From: Streptomyces sp. A2-16
GTDB taxonomy: Bacteria > Actinomycetota > Actinomycetes > Streptomycetales > Streptomycetaceae
Length of the DNA: 64,000 bases
Direction of reading: 5' to 3'
NCBI RefSeq assembly: GCF_018128905.1
Contig: NZ_CP063808.1
Coordinates: 2,170,001 to 2,234,000, forward strand
A program made the position numbers and the translations under genes. Positions 19,545 through 27,735 of this stretch are shown one piece after another. The stretch's first letter is position 1; the number at the start of each line of letters is the position of its first letter. The notes beneath the pieces are model-generated. The model did no database searches, was not told where the DNA came from, and saw only the letters and a list, made by a program, of their open reading frames with translations.

Positions 19545-20252
19545 ATGAGCGAGCAGCAGATGGTCGACGCCACGAAGAGCGTCGAGAGACCTGAGAAGGG
19601 CGTGAACGAGTGGGGGCAGGCACTCTCGGCCCTGGTGGTGGTCGGGGGCCTCGCGGCTCTTTTGTTGTCAGGGACCTTTCAGCAGAAGTCCAGTGACCCC
19701 GAAGCGGCGGCCTGTGAGGCATCGGACGACGCCAGGCCGTCGAAGCCGGTCTCCGGCGTGCAGTTGTGCACGGCGCTCAATCGTGCGGAACTGCCCACGC
19801 TGCTCGGTACACCGACCGAGTACGTGATGAACGCCAGCGGCAACGAGAGCATGAGCAACTGGGCCGACGGCACCAAGACCGTCACGCCCGAGGCGGAGAT
19901 CCAGCTGGCCACGTACTCCGTGAAGCTCTCGACGTCCGACGAGGACATCCCGGTGGCCGAGATGGCCGGCTTCCTGGGGAGCCGGGTGGAGAACAGGTCC
20001 ATAGGCGGGCACCCGGCGGTCCTCTACTCGGACCGGACCATCGCCCTCAACTTCAACCTCGGTGGCGGCAAGGTCGACACCGGTCCCGGCGGTATCGCCC
20101 GCAGCCTGCTGGTCGCCAAGGACGCCAAGGACGGCGGCGGCTTCTACGAGGTCTCCATATGGCGTCAGGACGACGTCGTACCCGATGACCTCGCGTTGCT
20201 CCGCGTCGCCGAGGCGGTGCTGCCGACGGTCCCGGGCTGGACCGCCGGCTGA
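19545..20252 (+). CDS. membrane-anchored hypothetical protein (DUF6215-like)
   Basis: 235-aa Streptomyces-type protein. One N-terminal transmembrane segment (ALSALVVVGGLAALLLSGTF, about residues 26-45) anchors an extracytoplasmic domain with two early Cys residues (AAACEASDD and VQLCTALNR). I believe it belongs to DUF6215; the function is unknown. The ATG follows a GGGGAC stretch, and a TAGGCT -10-like hexamer is present 47 bases upstream. It converges on the TerD-like gene with only 4 bases between stop codons. Confidence 0.75.
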   Translation: MSEQQMVDATKSVERPEKGVNEWGQALSALVVVGGLAALLLSGTFQQKSSDPEAAACEASDDARPSKPVSGVQLCTALNRAELPTLLGTPTEYVMNASGNESMSNWADGTKTVTPEAEIQLATYSVKLSTSDEDIPVAEMAGFLGSRVENRSIGGHPAVLYSDRTIALNFNLGGGKVDTGPGGIARSLLVAKDAKDGGGFYEVSIWRQDDVVPDDLALLRVAEAVLPTVPGWTAG

Positions 20253-20256
20253 CGTC

Positions 20257-20781
20257 CTACGCCCGGCCCATGCTCCGGGTGAAGGTCGCGGGGTCGTCCT
20301 CGTAGCCGTTGATCCCGGGGTGGAAGTCCCAGGTGCCGGACTCCTGACGCACGAACTCCGCGACCCGCGCCGCCGTGGCGCCGAGGACGCCGCCGAAGTC
20401 GTCCTCGGCCAGAACCGTGTAACCCTCGCGGATCCGCAACGCCGGGTTGATCACACCGACGAAGGTGCGGGGTGCGGAGCGCTGCTGGATCACGGCGCCG
20501 ACGACCACGCGCGTGTACCGGGCGTCCAGACGGTCGAGTTCGAGGGTCATGACCTCGTCCCAGCCGAAGCCCTTGCCGTCCTTGCTGTCCCGGTTCAGAT
20601 AGATGGTGCCGTCGGGGGAGCGGCTGTCGAAGTGCACCACGTAGGCGGGATCGCCGTACGGATCGCCCGCCACGTAGGTCGCGGCAACGATGTCCAGGTC
20701 GGTGGGCGGCTGCCCCGCCGGACTCGGATCCCACTTGAGCGAGACTTCGACCTTGCGGATCCCCTTGTTGATGCCGCTCAC
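20257..20781 (-). CDS. TerD-family protein
   Basis: 174-aa single-domain TerD/TerE protein. The fold is recognised by VEVSLKWDPSP, the Asp-rich TDLDIVA strand and the DGKGFGWDEVMTLELDRL segment; the acidic loops bind calcium in studied homologues. The family is linked to tellurite resistance, stress and development in Streptomyces, but no biochemical role is assigned. It stands alone, convergent with the membrane protein and divergent from the DUF4937 gene. Confidence 0.88.
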   Translation of the reverse strand: MSGINKGIRKVEVSLKWDPSPAGQPPTDLDIVAATYVAGDPYGDPAYVVHFDSRSPDGTIYLNRDSKDGKGFGWDEVMTLELDRLDARYTRVVVGAVIQQRSAPRTFVGVINPALRIREGYTVLAEDDFGGVLGATAARVAEFVRQESGTWDFHPGINGYEDDPATFTRSMGRA

Positions 20782-20918
20782 CAGATTCTCCCCTTCCCCC
20801 AGTGCCCACGGTCCGAACTGCCGGTCAGGCAGGACCGGTTGTCCATCCTGCCACGCGCGTGTGTCACTCGTGGGTCTCCTCTGCCGCCGAGCGTGACCGG
20901 CGCCACGCTCCGGGGCCT

Positions 20919-20924
20919 TACCAT
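20919..20924 (+). promoter_or_regulatory. -10 element TACCAT, leaderless-type, DUF4937 gene
   Basis: TANNNT hexamer ending 6 bases before the GTG start, with no Shine-Dalgarno sequence. Confidence 0.45.
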
Positions 20925-20930
20925 GGCGCG

Positions 20931-21536
20931 GTGCTGGTCAAGTGGATTCGCTGCACCGTGGTGGACCGCCGCGGCTTCGAGCGGGGGCAGCGAAAGTGGG
21001 CGGGGCTTCTGGGAGAGCCGGGATTTCGGGGACAGGGCGGAGGCTGGAGCCGGGGGCGGCAGGGTGTGGCGCACATCTTCTCCTTCTGGGAGAGCCGTTC
21101 CTTCTACGACTCCTTCATGGCGCGTTCCCATGACCGGCTCGCGGCGGCCCAGTCAGGCACGTTCAAGGACATCCAGGTCAAGCTGTTCGACTACCGCTTC
21201 GACGTGAAGACGGGCTTCGAGCCCCGCTTCACCGACGCCGATCTGGTGCGGTTCGCCCACTGCCGCGTCCATGAGGAGCGCGCGGAGCACTTCACCCTGA
21301 TGCAGGAGAAGGTCTGGAACCCTGCGATGGCCGGCTCGCCCGGCATGATCCGTGGTCTGTTCGGAGAGGCCCCGGGGCACGAGTTTCTGGTGCTCTCGAT
21401 GTGGCGATCGGCCGCCGAGCACGGAAAATACCGCGCCGAACGCGTGGAACGGCTCGCGCTGAGAGCCCAGACCGAGGCCGACGTCGCCGCCCTCACAGGT
21501 GACATCCTGGATCTCGAACCGGCCTGGACGGTTTGA
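20931..21536 (+). CDS. DUF4937 domain protein
   Basis: 201-aa conserved cytoplasmic protein. It appears to contain two related ferredoxin-like halves (MLVKWIRCTVVDRRGFERGQRKW; later LVRFAHCRVHEERAEHFTLMQEKVW), resembling YdbC/antibiotic-monooxygenase-type dimeric barrels. The GTG chosen begins the conserved block directly; a -10 hexamer ends 6 bases before it, so the message is probably leaderless. No catalytic residues can be assigned. It precedes the phosphatase and ADP-ribosylglycohydrolase genes but has its own spacing of 119 bases. Confidence 0.8.
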   Translation: MLVKWIRCTVVDRRGFERGQRKWAGLLGEPGFRGQGGGWSRGRQGVAHIFSFWESRSFYDSFMARSHDRLAAAQSGTFKDIQVKLFDYRFDVKTGFEPRFTDADLVRFAHCRVHEERAEHFTLMQEKVWNPAMAGSPGMIRGLFGEAPGHEFLVLSMWRSAAEHGKYRAERVERLALRAQTEADVAALTGDILDLEPAWTV

Positions 21537-21643
21537 CATCCGGACGCCCCATCCGTGCGCCTCTGTGTGGCCGATGGTGCGGGAAATGTGTGACCTACGC
21601 CGTATGGAGCCCGTACGAGTGCTCGATACGACCTCACTCGATC

Positions 21644-21649
21644 TAGGGT
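21644..21649 (+). promoter_or_regulatory. -10 element TAGGGT, leaderless-type, histidine phosphatase gene
   Basis: TANNNT hexamer ending 6 bases before the ATG, with no Shine-Dalgarno sequence. Confidence 0.5.
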
Positions 21650-21655
21650 CTTGGC

Positions 21656-22315
21656 ATGGCACGACCACGGAGAATCATCCTTGTCCGGCACGGGGAGTCA
21701 ACGGGCAATGTTGATGACACCGTGTACGAACGCGAGCCCGACCACGCCCTGGCCCTGACGGAACAGGGCTGGCGGCAGGCGGAGGAGACAGGTAAGCGGA
21801 TACGAGAGGTGCTGGGCCGCGAACGCGTCAGTGTGTACGTCTCGCCGTACCGCCGCACGCACGAGACCCTGCGCGCCTTCCATCTCGACCCCGATCTCAT
21901 ACGGGTGCGCGAGGAACCCCGACTGCGGGAGCAGGACTGGGGAAACTGGCAGGACCGCGACGACGTACGTCTCCAGAAGGCGTACCGCGACGCCTACGGG
22001 CATTTCTTCTACCGGTTCGCCCAGGGGGAGTCCGGCGCCGATGTGTACGACCGGGTGGGCGGCTTCCTGGAGAGCCTGTTCCGCAGCTTCGAGGCACCCG
22101 ACCATCCGCCCAACGTGCTGATCGTGACGCACGGTCTGGCCATGCGGCTGTTCTGCATGCGCTGGTTCCACTGGACGGTCGCCGAATTCGAGTCGCTGTC
22201 GAACCCGGGGAACGCGGAGATGCGCATGCTCGTTCTCGGGGACGACGGCAAATACGCCCTTGACCGGCCCTTCGGACGCTGGCGAGAGCCGGAACCCTAC
22301 GGGATCACCGATTAG
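21656..22315 (+). CDS. histidine phosphatase (phosphoglycerate-mutase-like) family protein
   Basis: 219-aa member of the branch 1 histidine phosphatase superfamily. It has the phospho-acceptor motif LVRHGES (His about residue 12), the second Arg pocket in SPYRRTHET, an acidic E in REQDWGNW and the second catalytic His in VTHGLAMR. The sequence between the motifs differs from cofactor-dependent phosphoglycerate mutase, so a phosphatase acting on a small phosphometabolite is more likely. It is followed after 12 bases by the ADP-ribosylglycohydrolase, so the pair is probably cotranscribed. Confidence 0.9.
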   Translation: MARPRRIILVRHGESTGNVDDTVYEREPDHALALTEQGWRQAEETGKRIREVLGRERVSVYVSPYRRTHETLRAFHLDPDLIRVREEPRLREQDWGNWQDRDDVRLQKAYRDAYGHFFYRFAQGESGADVYDRVGGFLESLFRSFEAPDHPPNVLIVTHGLAMRLFCMRWFHWTVAEFESLSNPGNAEMRMLVLGDDGKYALDRPFGRWREPEPYGITD

Positions 22316-22327
22316 AGTGGCAGACCG

Positions 22328-23230
22328 ATGACCGTTGACTCCGCAACCGACGGGCGCCTGCAGCGCGCCCTGGCCAGCCTGCGTGGTCTGGCCGTGGGAG
22401 ACGCGCTGGGCTCGCAGTTCTTCGTGCCGGTGAACTACCCCCTGCTGAAGAACCGCGAGCTGCCGCCCGGCCACTGGCAGTGGACGGACGACACCGAGAT
22501 GGCCTGCTCCGTCGTGGCCGTCCTGGCCGCCCACCACCGCATCGACCAGGATGCCCTGGCCCACTCCTTCGCCCAGCACCACGACTTCGACCGAGGGTAC
22601 GGCCCCGCGGTCAACCGTCTGCTGCGGCTGGTCCGCGAGGGCGGCGACTGGCGTGAACTCGCCGCGGCCCTCTTCAACGGGCAGGGTTCCTGGGGCAACG
22701 GGGCGGCGATGCGCATCCCGCCCCTCGGGGCCTTCTACGCGGACGACCCGGAGCAGGCGACCCACCAGGCGGAGATCTCCGCATATCCCACGCATCAGCA
22801 CCGTGAGGCCGTCGTCGGCGCCATGGCCGTAGCCGCGGCCGCCGCGCTGGCCGCCGTCCCCGGCGGTCCGCCCAGCCCCGGGGCGCTCCTCGACGGCGTC
22901 ATCGCACTCGTTCCGAAGAGTGCCGTCGCAGCCGGGCTGCGGCGGGCGCGCGACATGCTCGACTACGGCGACGCCTCCACCGTCGCGGCCGTGCTGGGCT
23001 GCGGGCGCCGTACGACGGCCCACGACACCGTGCCGTTCGCGCTCTGGTCCGCCGCCCGCTCCCTGGGCGACTACGAAGCGGCCTTCTGGACGACCGCCCA
23101 GGTCGGCGGCGACGTGGACACGAACTGCGCCATCGTGGGCGGTGTGATCGCCGCGGGGAAGGCCGGGACGCCGCCCGCCGAGTGGGTGGAACGGACCGAG
23201 GCGTTTCCCGAGTGGTTGCGAGTCCCTTGA
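22328..23230 (+). CDS. ADP-ribosylglycohydrolase family protein
   Basis: 300-aa DraG/ARH-fold hydrolase. Metal-binding motifs are intact: GLAVGDALGS near the N-terminus, WTDDTEM (about residues 51-57), GSWGNGAAMR and GGDVDTNCAIVGG near the C-terminus. The family uses two Mg ions to remove ADP-ribose from proteins or small molecules, or to cleave other ADP-ribose conjugates. A TAGAGT hexamer overlaps the stop of the preceding phosphatase gene 9 bases before the ATG, so a second internal leaderless start is possible. An NrtR-type NUDIX regulator, a family that senses ADP-ribose in some bacteria, lies 12 kb away, but no matching operator is seen here. Confidence 0.9.
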   Translation: MTVDSATDGRLQRALASLRGLAVGDALGSQFFVPVNYPLLKNRELPPGHWQWTDDTEMACSVVAVLAAHHRIDQDALAHSFAQHHDFDRGYGPAVNRLLRLVREGGDWRELAAALFNGQGSWGNGAAMRIPPLGAFYADDPEQATHQAEISAYPTHQHREAVVGAMAVAAAAALAAVPGGPPSPGALLDGVIALVPKSAVAAGLRRARDMLDYGDASTVAAVLGCGRRTTAHDTVPFALWSAARSLGDYEAAFWTTAQVGGDVDTNCAIVGGVIAAGKAGTPPAEWVERTEAFPEWLRVP

Positions 23231-23399
23231 TAGGAGCCCCGCCCGCCCGCTCGCGGAAACTCTCCGTGTTCTTCGGGAACTCTGCGTGACCGTGCGCTCG
23301 TTGTCGTGTCAGTTGCGGTGCGGCGGATGGGCGGAGCGTCGGTCGCTTAAGGCAGGCGCGGGGGGTGTGGTCGTGGGGTGGTTGTCGATGCTCGTCGGG

Positions 23400-23495
23400 G
23401 TGGGCCTGATGCTCCGAGTGCGCGTGGGCCTGATGCTCCCCATGTACGAGGGCTTGATGCTGCACGTGCGCGTGGGGCTGATGTTCCGCGTACGG
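23400..23495. repeat. four-unit 24-bp tandem repeat
   Basis: Four consecutive 24-bp units beginning at 23400, 23424, 23448 and 23472, each with the core GTGGGCCTGATGCTCC in slightly varied form. A fifth degenerate core lies 21 bases upstream of the first. Confidence 0.88.
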
Positions 23496-23548
23496 ATGGC
23501 CGGGCCGCCGTCCTCGCCGTCGGTCCCTCGGACCGGGCCCGGCCATCC
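23494..23548 (-). terminator. hairpin downstream of MFS gene
   Basis: 13-bp perfect stem GGATGGCCGGGCC/GGCCCGGCCATCC with a 29-base loop, located 26 bases past the MFS stop on the minus strand. Confidence 0.55.
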
Positions 23549-23573
23549 GCTGTTCGGTGTGAACCAGGCCCGA

Positions 23574-25121
23574 TCAGCCGAGCCCCGGACCCGCCGTGCC
23601 CGCCAGCGCCTCCAGGTCACTCTTGCGGACCTTGATCACCAACCAGGCGCTGACCAGGGCGAGTACGGCCATCGAGGCGGCTGCCACGAAGCCCGACGAG
23701 ATGCCCTGGGCGAGTACTTCGTGTCCCCACGGGGCGGGCAGCTGGTGCGTCTTGGCGAACTCCGCCTTCTGCTCCGCCGAACCGTCGGCCATGAAGCGCG
23801 GCAGCTGCTTCTCCGCCTCGTCCCTGCTGGCCGACCCGAACACCGTCGTCAGGATGGACAGACCGAGCGAACCGCCGACCTGCTGGGTGGTGTTGAGCAG
23901 CCCGGACGCCGCGCCGGCCTCGTGCTGGGCGACGCCGGAGACCGCGGTGATCGTCAGCGTCACGAAGTTCAGACCCATGCCGAAGCCGAAGATCAGCATG
24001 GGGCCCAGCACCCCACCGACGTAGGAGCTGTCGGAGCTGATGAGGGCCTGCCAGGCGAGCCCGGTCACCGCGAGCGCCGAACCGGCGAGCATGAACGGCT
24101 TGGGGCCGAGCACCGGCAGGAACCGCTGCGACAGGCCCGCCCCCAGCGCGATCACGACGGTCACCGGCAGGAAGGCGAGACCGGCCTCGATCGGGGTGTA
24201 GTCCAGGACGTTCTGGACGAAGAGCACGATGTAGAAGAACATGCCGAACATCGCGGCAGCGAGACTCAGCATGATCACGTATGTGCCCGAGCGGTTGCGG
24301 TCGGCGAACATCCGCAGGGGTGTGATCGGCTCCGTGGCCCGCGACTCGATGAACGCGAAGGCCAGCAGGAGCACCACGGCGACGCCGAAGGACCCGATGG
24401 TCAGGTTGTCCCGCCAGCCCTCGTCGGCGGCACGGATGAAGCCGTAGACCAGCAGGGCCATGCCACCCGTGGAGGTCAGGGCGCCCGCGATGTCGAAGCG
24501 GCCGCTGTGCCGTTCGGACTCGCTGATGTAGAGCGGGGTGAGTACGGCGATCAGCACGCCGATCGGCACGTTGACGAACAGTACCCATCGCCAGTCGAGC
24601 CACTCGGTGAGCATGCCTCCCGCCAGCAGGCCTATGGCGCCGCCGCCCGCGGAGACGGCAGCGAAGACACCGAAGGCCCGGTTCCGCTCGGGCCCCTCGG
24701 GGAACGTGGTGGTGATCAACGCCAGCGAGGTCGGCGACGCGATCGCGCCACCCACACCCTGCAGGACGCGGGCGGCCAGCAACTGCCAGGGCTCCTGGGC
24801 GAGTCCGCCGAGCAGCGAGGCGAAGGTGAACAACAGGATGCCGGTCATGAAGACCCGGCGGCGTCCGAGGATGTCACCCGCGCGGCCACCCAGAAGCAGC
24901 AGACCGCCGAAGGTGAGCGTGTAGGCACTGACGACCCATGTGAGGTCGGTCGTGCTGAACTTGAGAGCGTCTTGAATGTGCGGCAGCGCGATGTTCACAA
25001 TCGTCGCGTCGAGTACCACCATGAGTTGGCAGGCCGCGATGACCGCGAGCGCGATGCCGGGTCGCCCCTCCCGGCGTGCCGCACCTGGTTTCTGATCCTT
25101 GAACAACTGAGAGGTCGTCAC
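23574..25121 (-). CDS. MFS drug:H+ antiporter, DHA2 (14-TM, EmrB/QacA) family
   Basis: 515-aa integral membrane efflux pump with about 14 hydrophobic segments. DHA2 hallmarks: QLMVVLDATIVNIALP in TM1, the loop motif GGRAGDILGRRRVF, and motif-C-like GAIGLLAGGMLTE. The GTG start has a GGGGGA site upstream. The gene is divergent from a TetR regulator, and the spacer contains two perfect copies of an inverted repeat, so expression is probably repressed by that regulator and induced by a drug-like ligand. The substrate is unknown. Confidence 0.94.
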   Translation of the reverse strand: MTTSQLFKDQKPGAARREGRPGIALAVIAACQLMVVLDATIVNIALPHIQDALKFSTTDLTWVVSAYTLTFGGLLLLGGRAGDILGRRRVFMTGILLFTFASLLGGLAQEPWQLLAARVLQGVGGAIASPTSLALITTTFPEGPERNRAFGVFAAVSAGGGAIGLLAGGMLTEWLDWRWVLFVNVPIGVLIAVLTPLYISESERHSGRFDIAGALTSTGGMALLVYGFIRAADEGWRDNLTIGSFGVAVVLLLAFAFIESRATEPITPLRMFADRNRSGTYVIMLSLAAAMFGMFFYIVLFVQNVLDYTPIEAGLAFLPVTVVIALGAGLSQRFLPVLGPKPFMLAGSALAVTGLAWQALISSDSSYVGGVLGPMLIFGFGMGLNFVTLTITAVSGVAQHEAGAASGLLNTTQQVGGSLGLSILTTVFGSASRDEAEKQLPRFMADGSAEQKAEFAKTHQLPAPWGHEVLAQGISSGFVAAASMAVLALVSAWLVIKVRKSDLEALAGTAGPGLG

Positions 25122-25144
25122 TATGGGTCCCCCACAAGCGCTTT

Positions 25145-25164
25145 AGTGAACGGTCGCGTTCACT
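25145..25164. promoter_or_regulatory. TetR operator 1
   Basis: Perfect 8-bp inverted repeat AGTGAACG-N4-CGTTCACT, 24 bases upstream of the MFS start. Confidence 0.85.
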
Positions 25165-25192
25165 GTTGCGTCAACGGTAGTGAGTCCCCCGT

Positions 25193-25212
25193 AGTGAACG
25201 CAAGCGTTCACT
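25193..25212. promoter_or_regulatory. TetR operator 2
   Basis: Second perfect AGTGAACG-N4-CGTTCACT, identical arms to operator 1; centre-to-centre distance 48 bp. It lies towards the TetR gene. Confidence 0.85.
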
Positions 25213-25308
25213 TAAGTTTGTCGGCGCGCGATGTATCCCCCTGTGTCACCGCGCGGCGATGCACCCCTCCCCGAAATCCCCGCTTCCCTGTTCGCTGGAG
25301 ACACTCAG

Positions 25309-25932
25309 ATGGTTACCTCGCGCTGGACGGCCGCCCCCGCTCGGACGGCCTCCCTCCGTCGGCGCGGCGCCGTGCTGGAGCGCGCGATCCTCGACGCCGC
25401 GCTGGAACAGCTCAGTACGGTCGGCTGGAACGCCCTCACGATGGAAGGCGTCGCCGCCGGAGCCCAGACCGGCAAGGCTGCGGTCTATCGTCGCTGGCCC
25501 TCCAAGGAGGACCTTGTCGCGGACGCACTTCGGGCCGGGCTGCCGCAGTTCGAGGATGTTCCCGATCTCGGAGGTGTGCGCGAAGACCTGCTCGAGCTGT
25601 GTCGCCAGGCGCGCGAGGCGATGTACTCCCGGCCGGGCTTCGCGCTGCGTTCAGTCATTCACGAATGCGATCAGGTGCAGGCCGAGCGCTTCCATGCAGT
25701 GATCTTCAACGGCGTCGTGGAGCCGAGCATCAAGCTGCTGCGCGAGATCGTCACCCGTGGAATACGGCGCGGTGAAGTGCGCCCCGACGCGGCCAACGAC
25801 TACGTCTTCGACGCCATTCCGGCCATGATGATGTACCGCTCCAAGATGCGCGGAAGCGAATGGAGCGACGAGGATCTCGAAGAGATGATCGACCGGTTCA
25901 TCCTGCCGCTGCTGCGGCCGACCGGTCTGTGA
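25309..25932 (+). CDS. TetR-family transcriptional regulator
   Basis: 207-aa one-component repressor. The N-terminal HTH ([44 protein letters not shown] region, about residues 25-72) is followed by an all-helical ligand/dimer domain with the [10 protein letters not shown] helix. The ATG at 25309 has a GGAG site; an upstream in-frame ATG at 25231 would add a non-conserved 26 residues and overlap the operator region. It is divergent from the DHA2 pump and presumably represses both genes through the two perfect palindromes between them. Confidence 0.92.
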   Translation: MVTSRWTAAPARTASLRRRGAVLERAILDAALEQLSTVGWNALTMEGVAAGAQTGKAAVYRRWPSKEDLVADALRAGLPQFEDVPDLGGVREDLLELCRQAREAMYSRPGFALRSVIHECDQVQAERFHAVIFNGVVEPSIKLLREIVTRGIRRGEVRPDAANDYVFDAIPAMMMYRSKMRGSEWSDEDLEEMIDRFILPLLRPTGL

Positions 25933-25999
25933 CCGGCGATCGTGGATGTCCCGAGGCCGACCGAGGAAACCGGGGTGTCGCAGGGTGATCCGAGCGGCG

Positions 26000-26005
26000 T
26001 ACGCT
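26000..26005 (+). promoter_or_regulatory. -10 element TACGCT, leaderless-type, rnhB
   Basis: TANNNT hexamer ending 9 bases before the rnhB ATG. Confidence 0.4.
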
Positions 26006-26014
26006 AAGGGCGCC

Positions 26015-26716
26015 ATGCCGTACGAACCGCCTACTCACACCGTCGAGCGCTCCCTCCGCGCCACGACCGGAGCGAAGATCATTGCCGGTGTCGACGAGGT
26101 GGGGCGAGGTGCCTGGGCCGGCCCGGTCACCGTCTGCGCGGCCGTCACCGGACTGCGCCGACCGCCCCAAGGCCTCACCGATTCCAAGCTGCTCAGCGTC
26201 AAGCGCCGCACCGAACTCGCAGAGGAACTGCGGACCTGGGTGACGTCGTACGCCCTGGGGCACGCGAGTCACGAGGAGATCGACAACCTGGGGATGACGG
26301 CCGCCCTGCGGATCGCCGCCGTACGCGCCCTGGAGGCGCTCCCGGTCCGTCCGGACGCGGTGATCCTCGACGGGAAGCACGACTATCTCGGAACGCCCTG
26401 GAAGGTCCGGACCGTCATCAAGGGCGACCGATCGTGTGTGGCGGTCGCGGCGGCCTCGGTGATCGCCAAGGTTCAGCGCGACAAAATGATGGCCGAACTG
26501 GGTGTCGACCATGCAGACTTCGGTTTTGCGGCCAATGCCGGGTATCCGTCGCCCGTGCACAAGGCCGCGCTGGAGGTTCGGGGCCCCACCCCGTACCACC
26601 GGTTGTCGTGGGCGTATCTTGATGCGCTGCCTCAGTGGCGGCACCTCAAGAAGGCCCGCAGCTGGGCGGACGGAAGCGTTCCGGAAATCGAGGGCCAGCT
26701 CGGCTTCGATTTCTGA
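26015..26716 (+). CDS. rnhB: ribonuclease HII
   Basis: 233-aa type 2 RNase H, which cleaves the RNA strand of RNA-DNA hybrids and starts removal of single misincorporated ribonucleotides. The catalytic Asp/Glu are in [14 protein letters not shown], the next Asp in [10 protein letters not shown] and the last in [15 protein letters not shown]; the family motif TDSKLL is present. The start ATG gives the conserved length. Ribonucleotide removal fits its position in a window rich in DNA-maintenance genes. Confidence 0.96.
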   Translation: MPYEPPTHTVERSLRATTGAKIIAGVDEVGRGAWAGPVTVCAAVTGLRRPPQGLTDSKLLSVKRRTELAEELRTWVTSYALGHASHEEIDNLGMTAALRIAAVRALEALPVRPDAVILDGKHDYLGTPWKVRTVIKGDRSCVAVAAASVIAKVQRDKMMAELGVDHADFGFAANAGYPSPVHKAALEVRGPTPYHRLSWAYLDALPQWRHLKKARSWADGSVPEIEGQLGFDF

Positions 26717-26784
26717 CGATTCCGCTCGCACTGATGTGCCACCCGCTGACGCGAGCCGCACCAACGTTTGATAAACATCAGCCC

Positions 26785-27450
26785 ATGCCTCTCATTCCCG
26801 AGGAGCCTCAGATTCACGAGAGTGCCCAGGGTCCCCGCGCCACTCCGGCCAGCGGCCGCACCGCGCCGACCCCCCGCCCCGTACCCGGTCCACGCCCCGT
26901 GGCTCCGCCGCGCCCCGGTCGTCCCGGCCCGCTGCGGCCCGCGCCGCCGGTGCAGCGGACGCCGCACGACGTGGCCGTGGCCAAGCCCGCAGTGCCGGGC
27001 CCGGCTGCCCGTGCCACCTCCGCTCCGACTCCGGCCCCGGCTTCAGCTCCGGCTTCGGCAGCTCCGCAGATCCAGCTCATCCCGGCCTCGGTCGAGGGTG
27101 CGCTCGATGCCGCCGAGGAAGCTGTCGACCTGCTGCTGGACTCGGGCCGTGCCCCCGGTGACGTACTGGTGATCACCACCGGCGAACACCACCCGTGGGC
27201 CGCCCATGAGTTGTCCTTCGGCGAAGCCGCCTACTGGGCCCAGCACGACGCCGGTGACGACGTGTTCTACGCGGACGCCACGGCGGCCTCGCGTGCCGCG
27301 TCCCGTCCGGTGGTCGTGGTCGCCGTCAACGGCGGTTCCACCGCCGCTGTCGCCGAAGCTCTGCCGCTGGCACACACCCGGGCCGGTGCCCTGCTGATCG
27401 TCTGCGGCGACCCGCAGCAGATCAACTCGGTACTGGGCGTCGGCGTCTGA
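26785..27450 (+). CDS. hypothetical protein with Pro-rich N-terminus
   Basis: 221-aa protein I do not recognise. Residues about 15-100 are Pro/Ala/Arg-rich and presumably disordered. Residues about 100-221 look globular and conserved (EEAVDLLLDSGRAPGDVLVITTGEHHPW, then SFGEAAYWAQHDAGDDVFYAD and RPVVVVAVNGG), an alpha/beta pattern that may be a nucleotide-binding-like fold without a P-loop. No Shine-Dalgarno sequence is seen. It follows rnhB after 68 bases and ends in a hairpin. Confidence 0.75.
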   Translation: MPLIPEEPQIHESAQGPRATPASGRTAPTPRPVPGPRPVAPPRPGRPGPLRPAPPVQRTPHDVAVAKPAVPGPAARATSAPTPAPASAPASAAPQIQLIPASVEGALDAAEEAVDLLLDSGRAPGDVLVITTGEHHPWAAHELSFGEAAYWAQHDAGDDVFYADATAASRAASRPVVVVAVNGGSTAAVAEALPLAHTRAGALLIVCGDPQQINSVLGVGV

Positions 27451-27490
27451 GCCGGTTCCGGTACGTCCGGAAGGGCACCGGGGGTGACGA

Positions 27491-27512
27491 AGGTGCCGCT
27501 CGTGCGGCACCT
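27491..27512 (+). terminator. 9-bp hairpin after hypothetical gene
   Basis: AGGTGCCGC/GCGGCACCT with a 4-base loop, 40 bases after the stop. Confidence 0.65.
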
Positions 27513-27621
27513 GCACGGCGAATCCCTTGGCATGCCCGCGTCCGGGCGGGGCATCCCCGCTCACGCCTCACGCCGTGCGGGGGACCGGCAGGGTGTGCGC
27601 CCTGAGCGGCCCATGATGTCG

Positions 27622-27650
27622 TCGGCCGTACGTCATGGACGTACGGCCGA
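27622..27650. terminator. 13-bp palindromic hairpin between convergent genes
   Basis: TCGGCCGTACGTC and GACGTACGGCCGA form a perfect stem around a 3-base loop. It could terminate either flanking gene. Confidence 0.65.
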
Positions 27651-27654
27651 GGAA

Positions 27655-27728
27655 CGGTGATCGGTCGGTCAGCGGTGATCCGGTCCGGCAACGGTGAATC
27701 GGGTTCGGCAGCGGTGAATCGGGACGGT
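27655..27728. repeat. four-unit 18-20-bp tandem repeat
   Basis: Units starting at 27655, 27673, 27692 and 27712, each opening CGGTGA(A)TC and continuing with GG(T/G)(T/C)CGGCA-like sequence. It sits just beyond the stop of the minus-strand gene that follows. Confidence 0.75.
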
Positions 27729-27735
27729 CTCCGCT

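Larger units (their letters stand above)
23231..23573. other. intergenic region with 24-bp minisatellite, convergent genes
   Basis: 343 bases between the ADP-ribosylglycohydrolase (+) and MFS (-) genes. It contains a 24-bp tandem repeat and a terminator-like hairpin. Read on the minus strand, one open frame from 23546 translates the repeat as a His-rich octapeptide (EHQAHAHS type), but it has no ribosome site and runs antisense into the neighbouring gene. Confidence 0.6.

Noticed and set aside
22899..23546. 215-codon minus-strand frame with His-rich start
   Set aside because: Runs antisense into the ADP-ribosylglycohydrolase gene, has no ribosome site and becomes an Arg/Ser-rich shadow; only the repeat part is kept as a finding.
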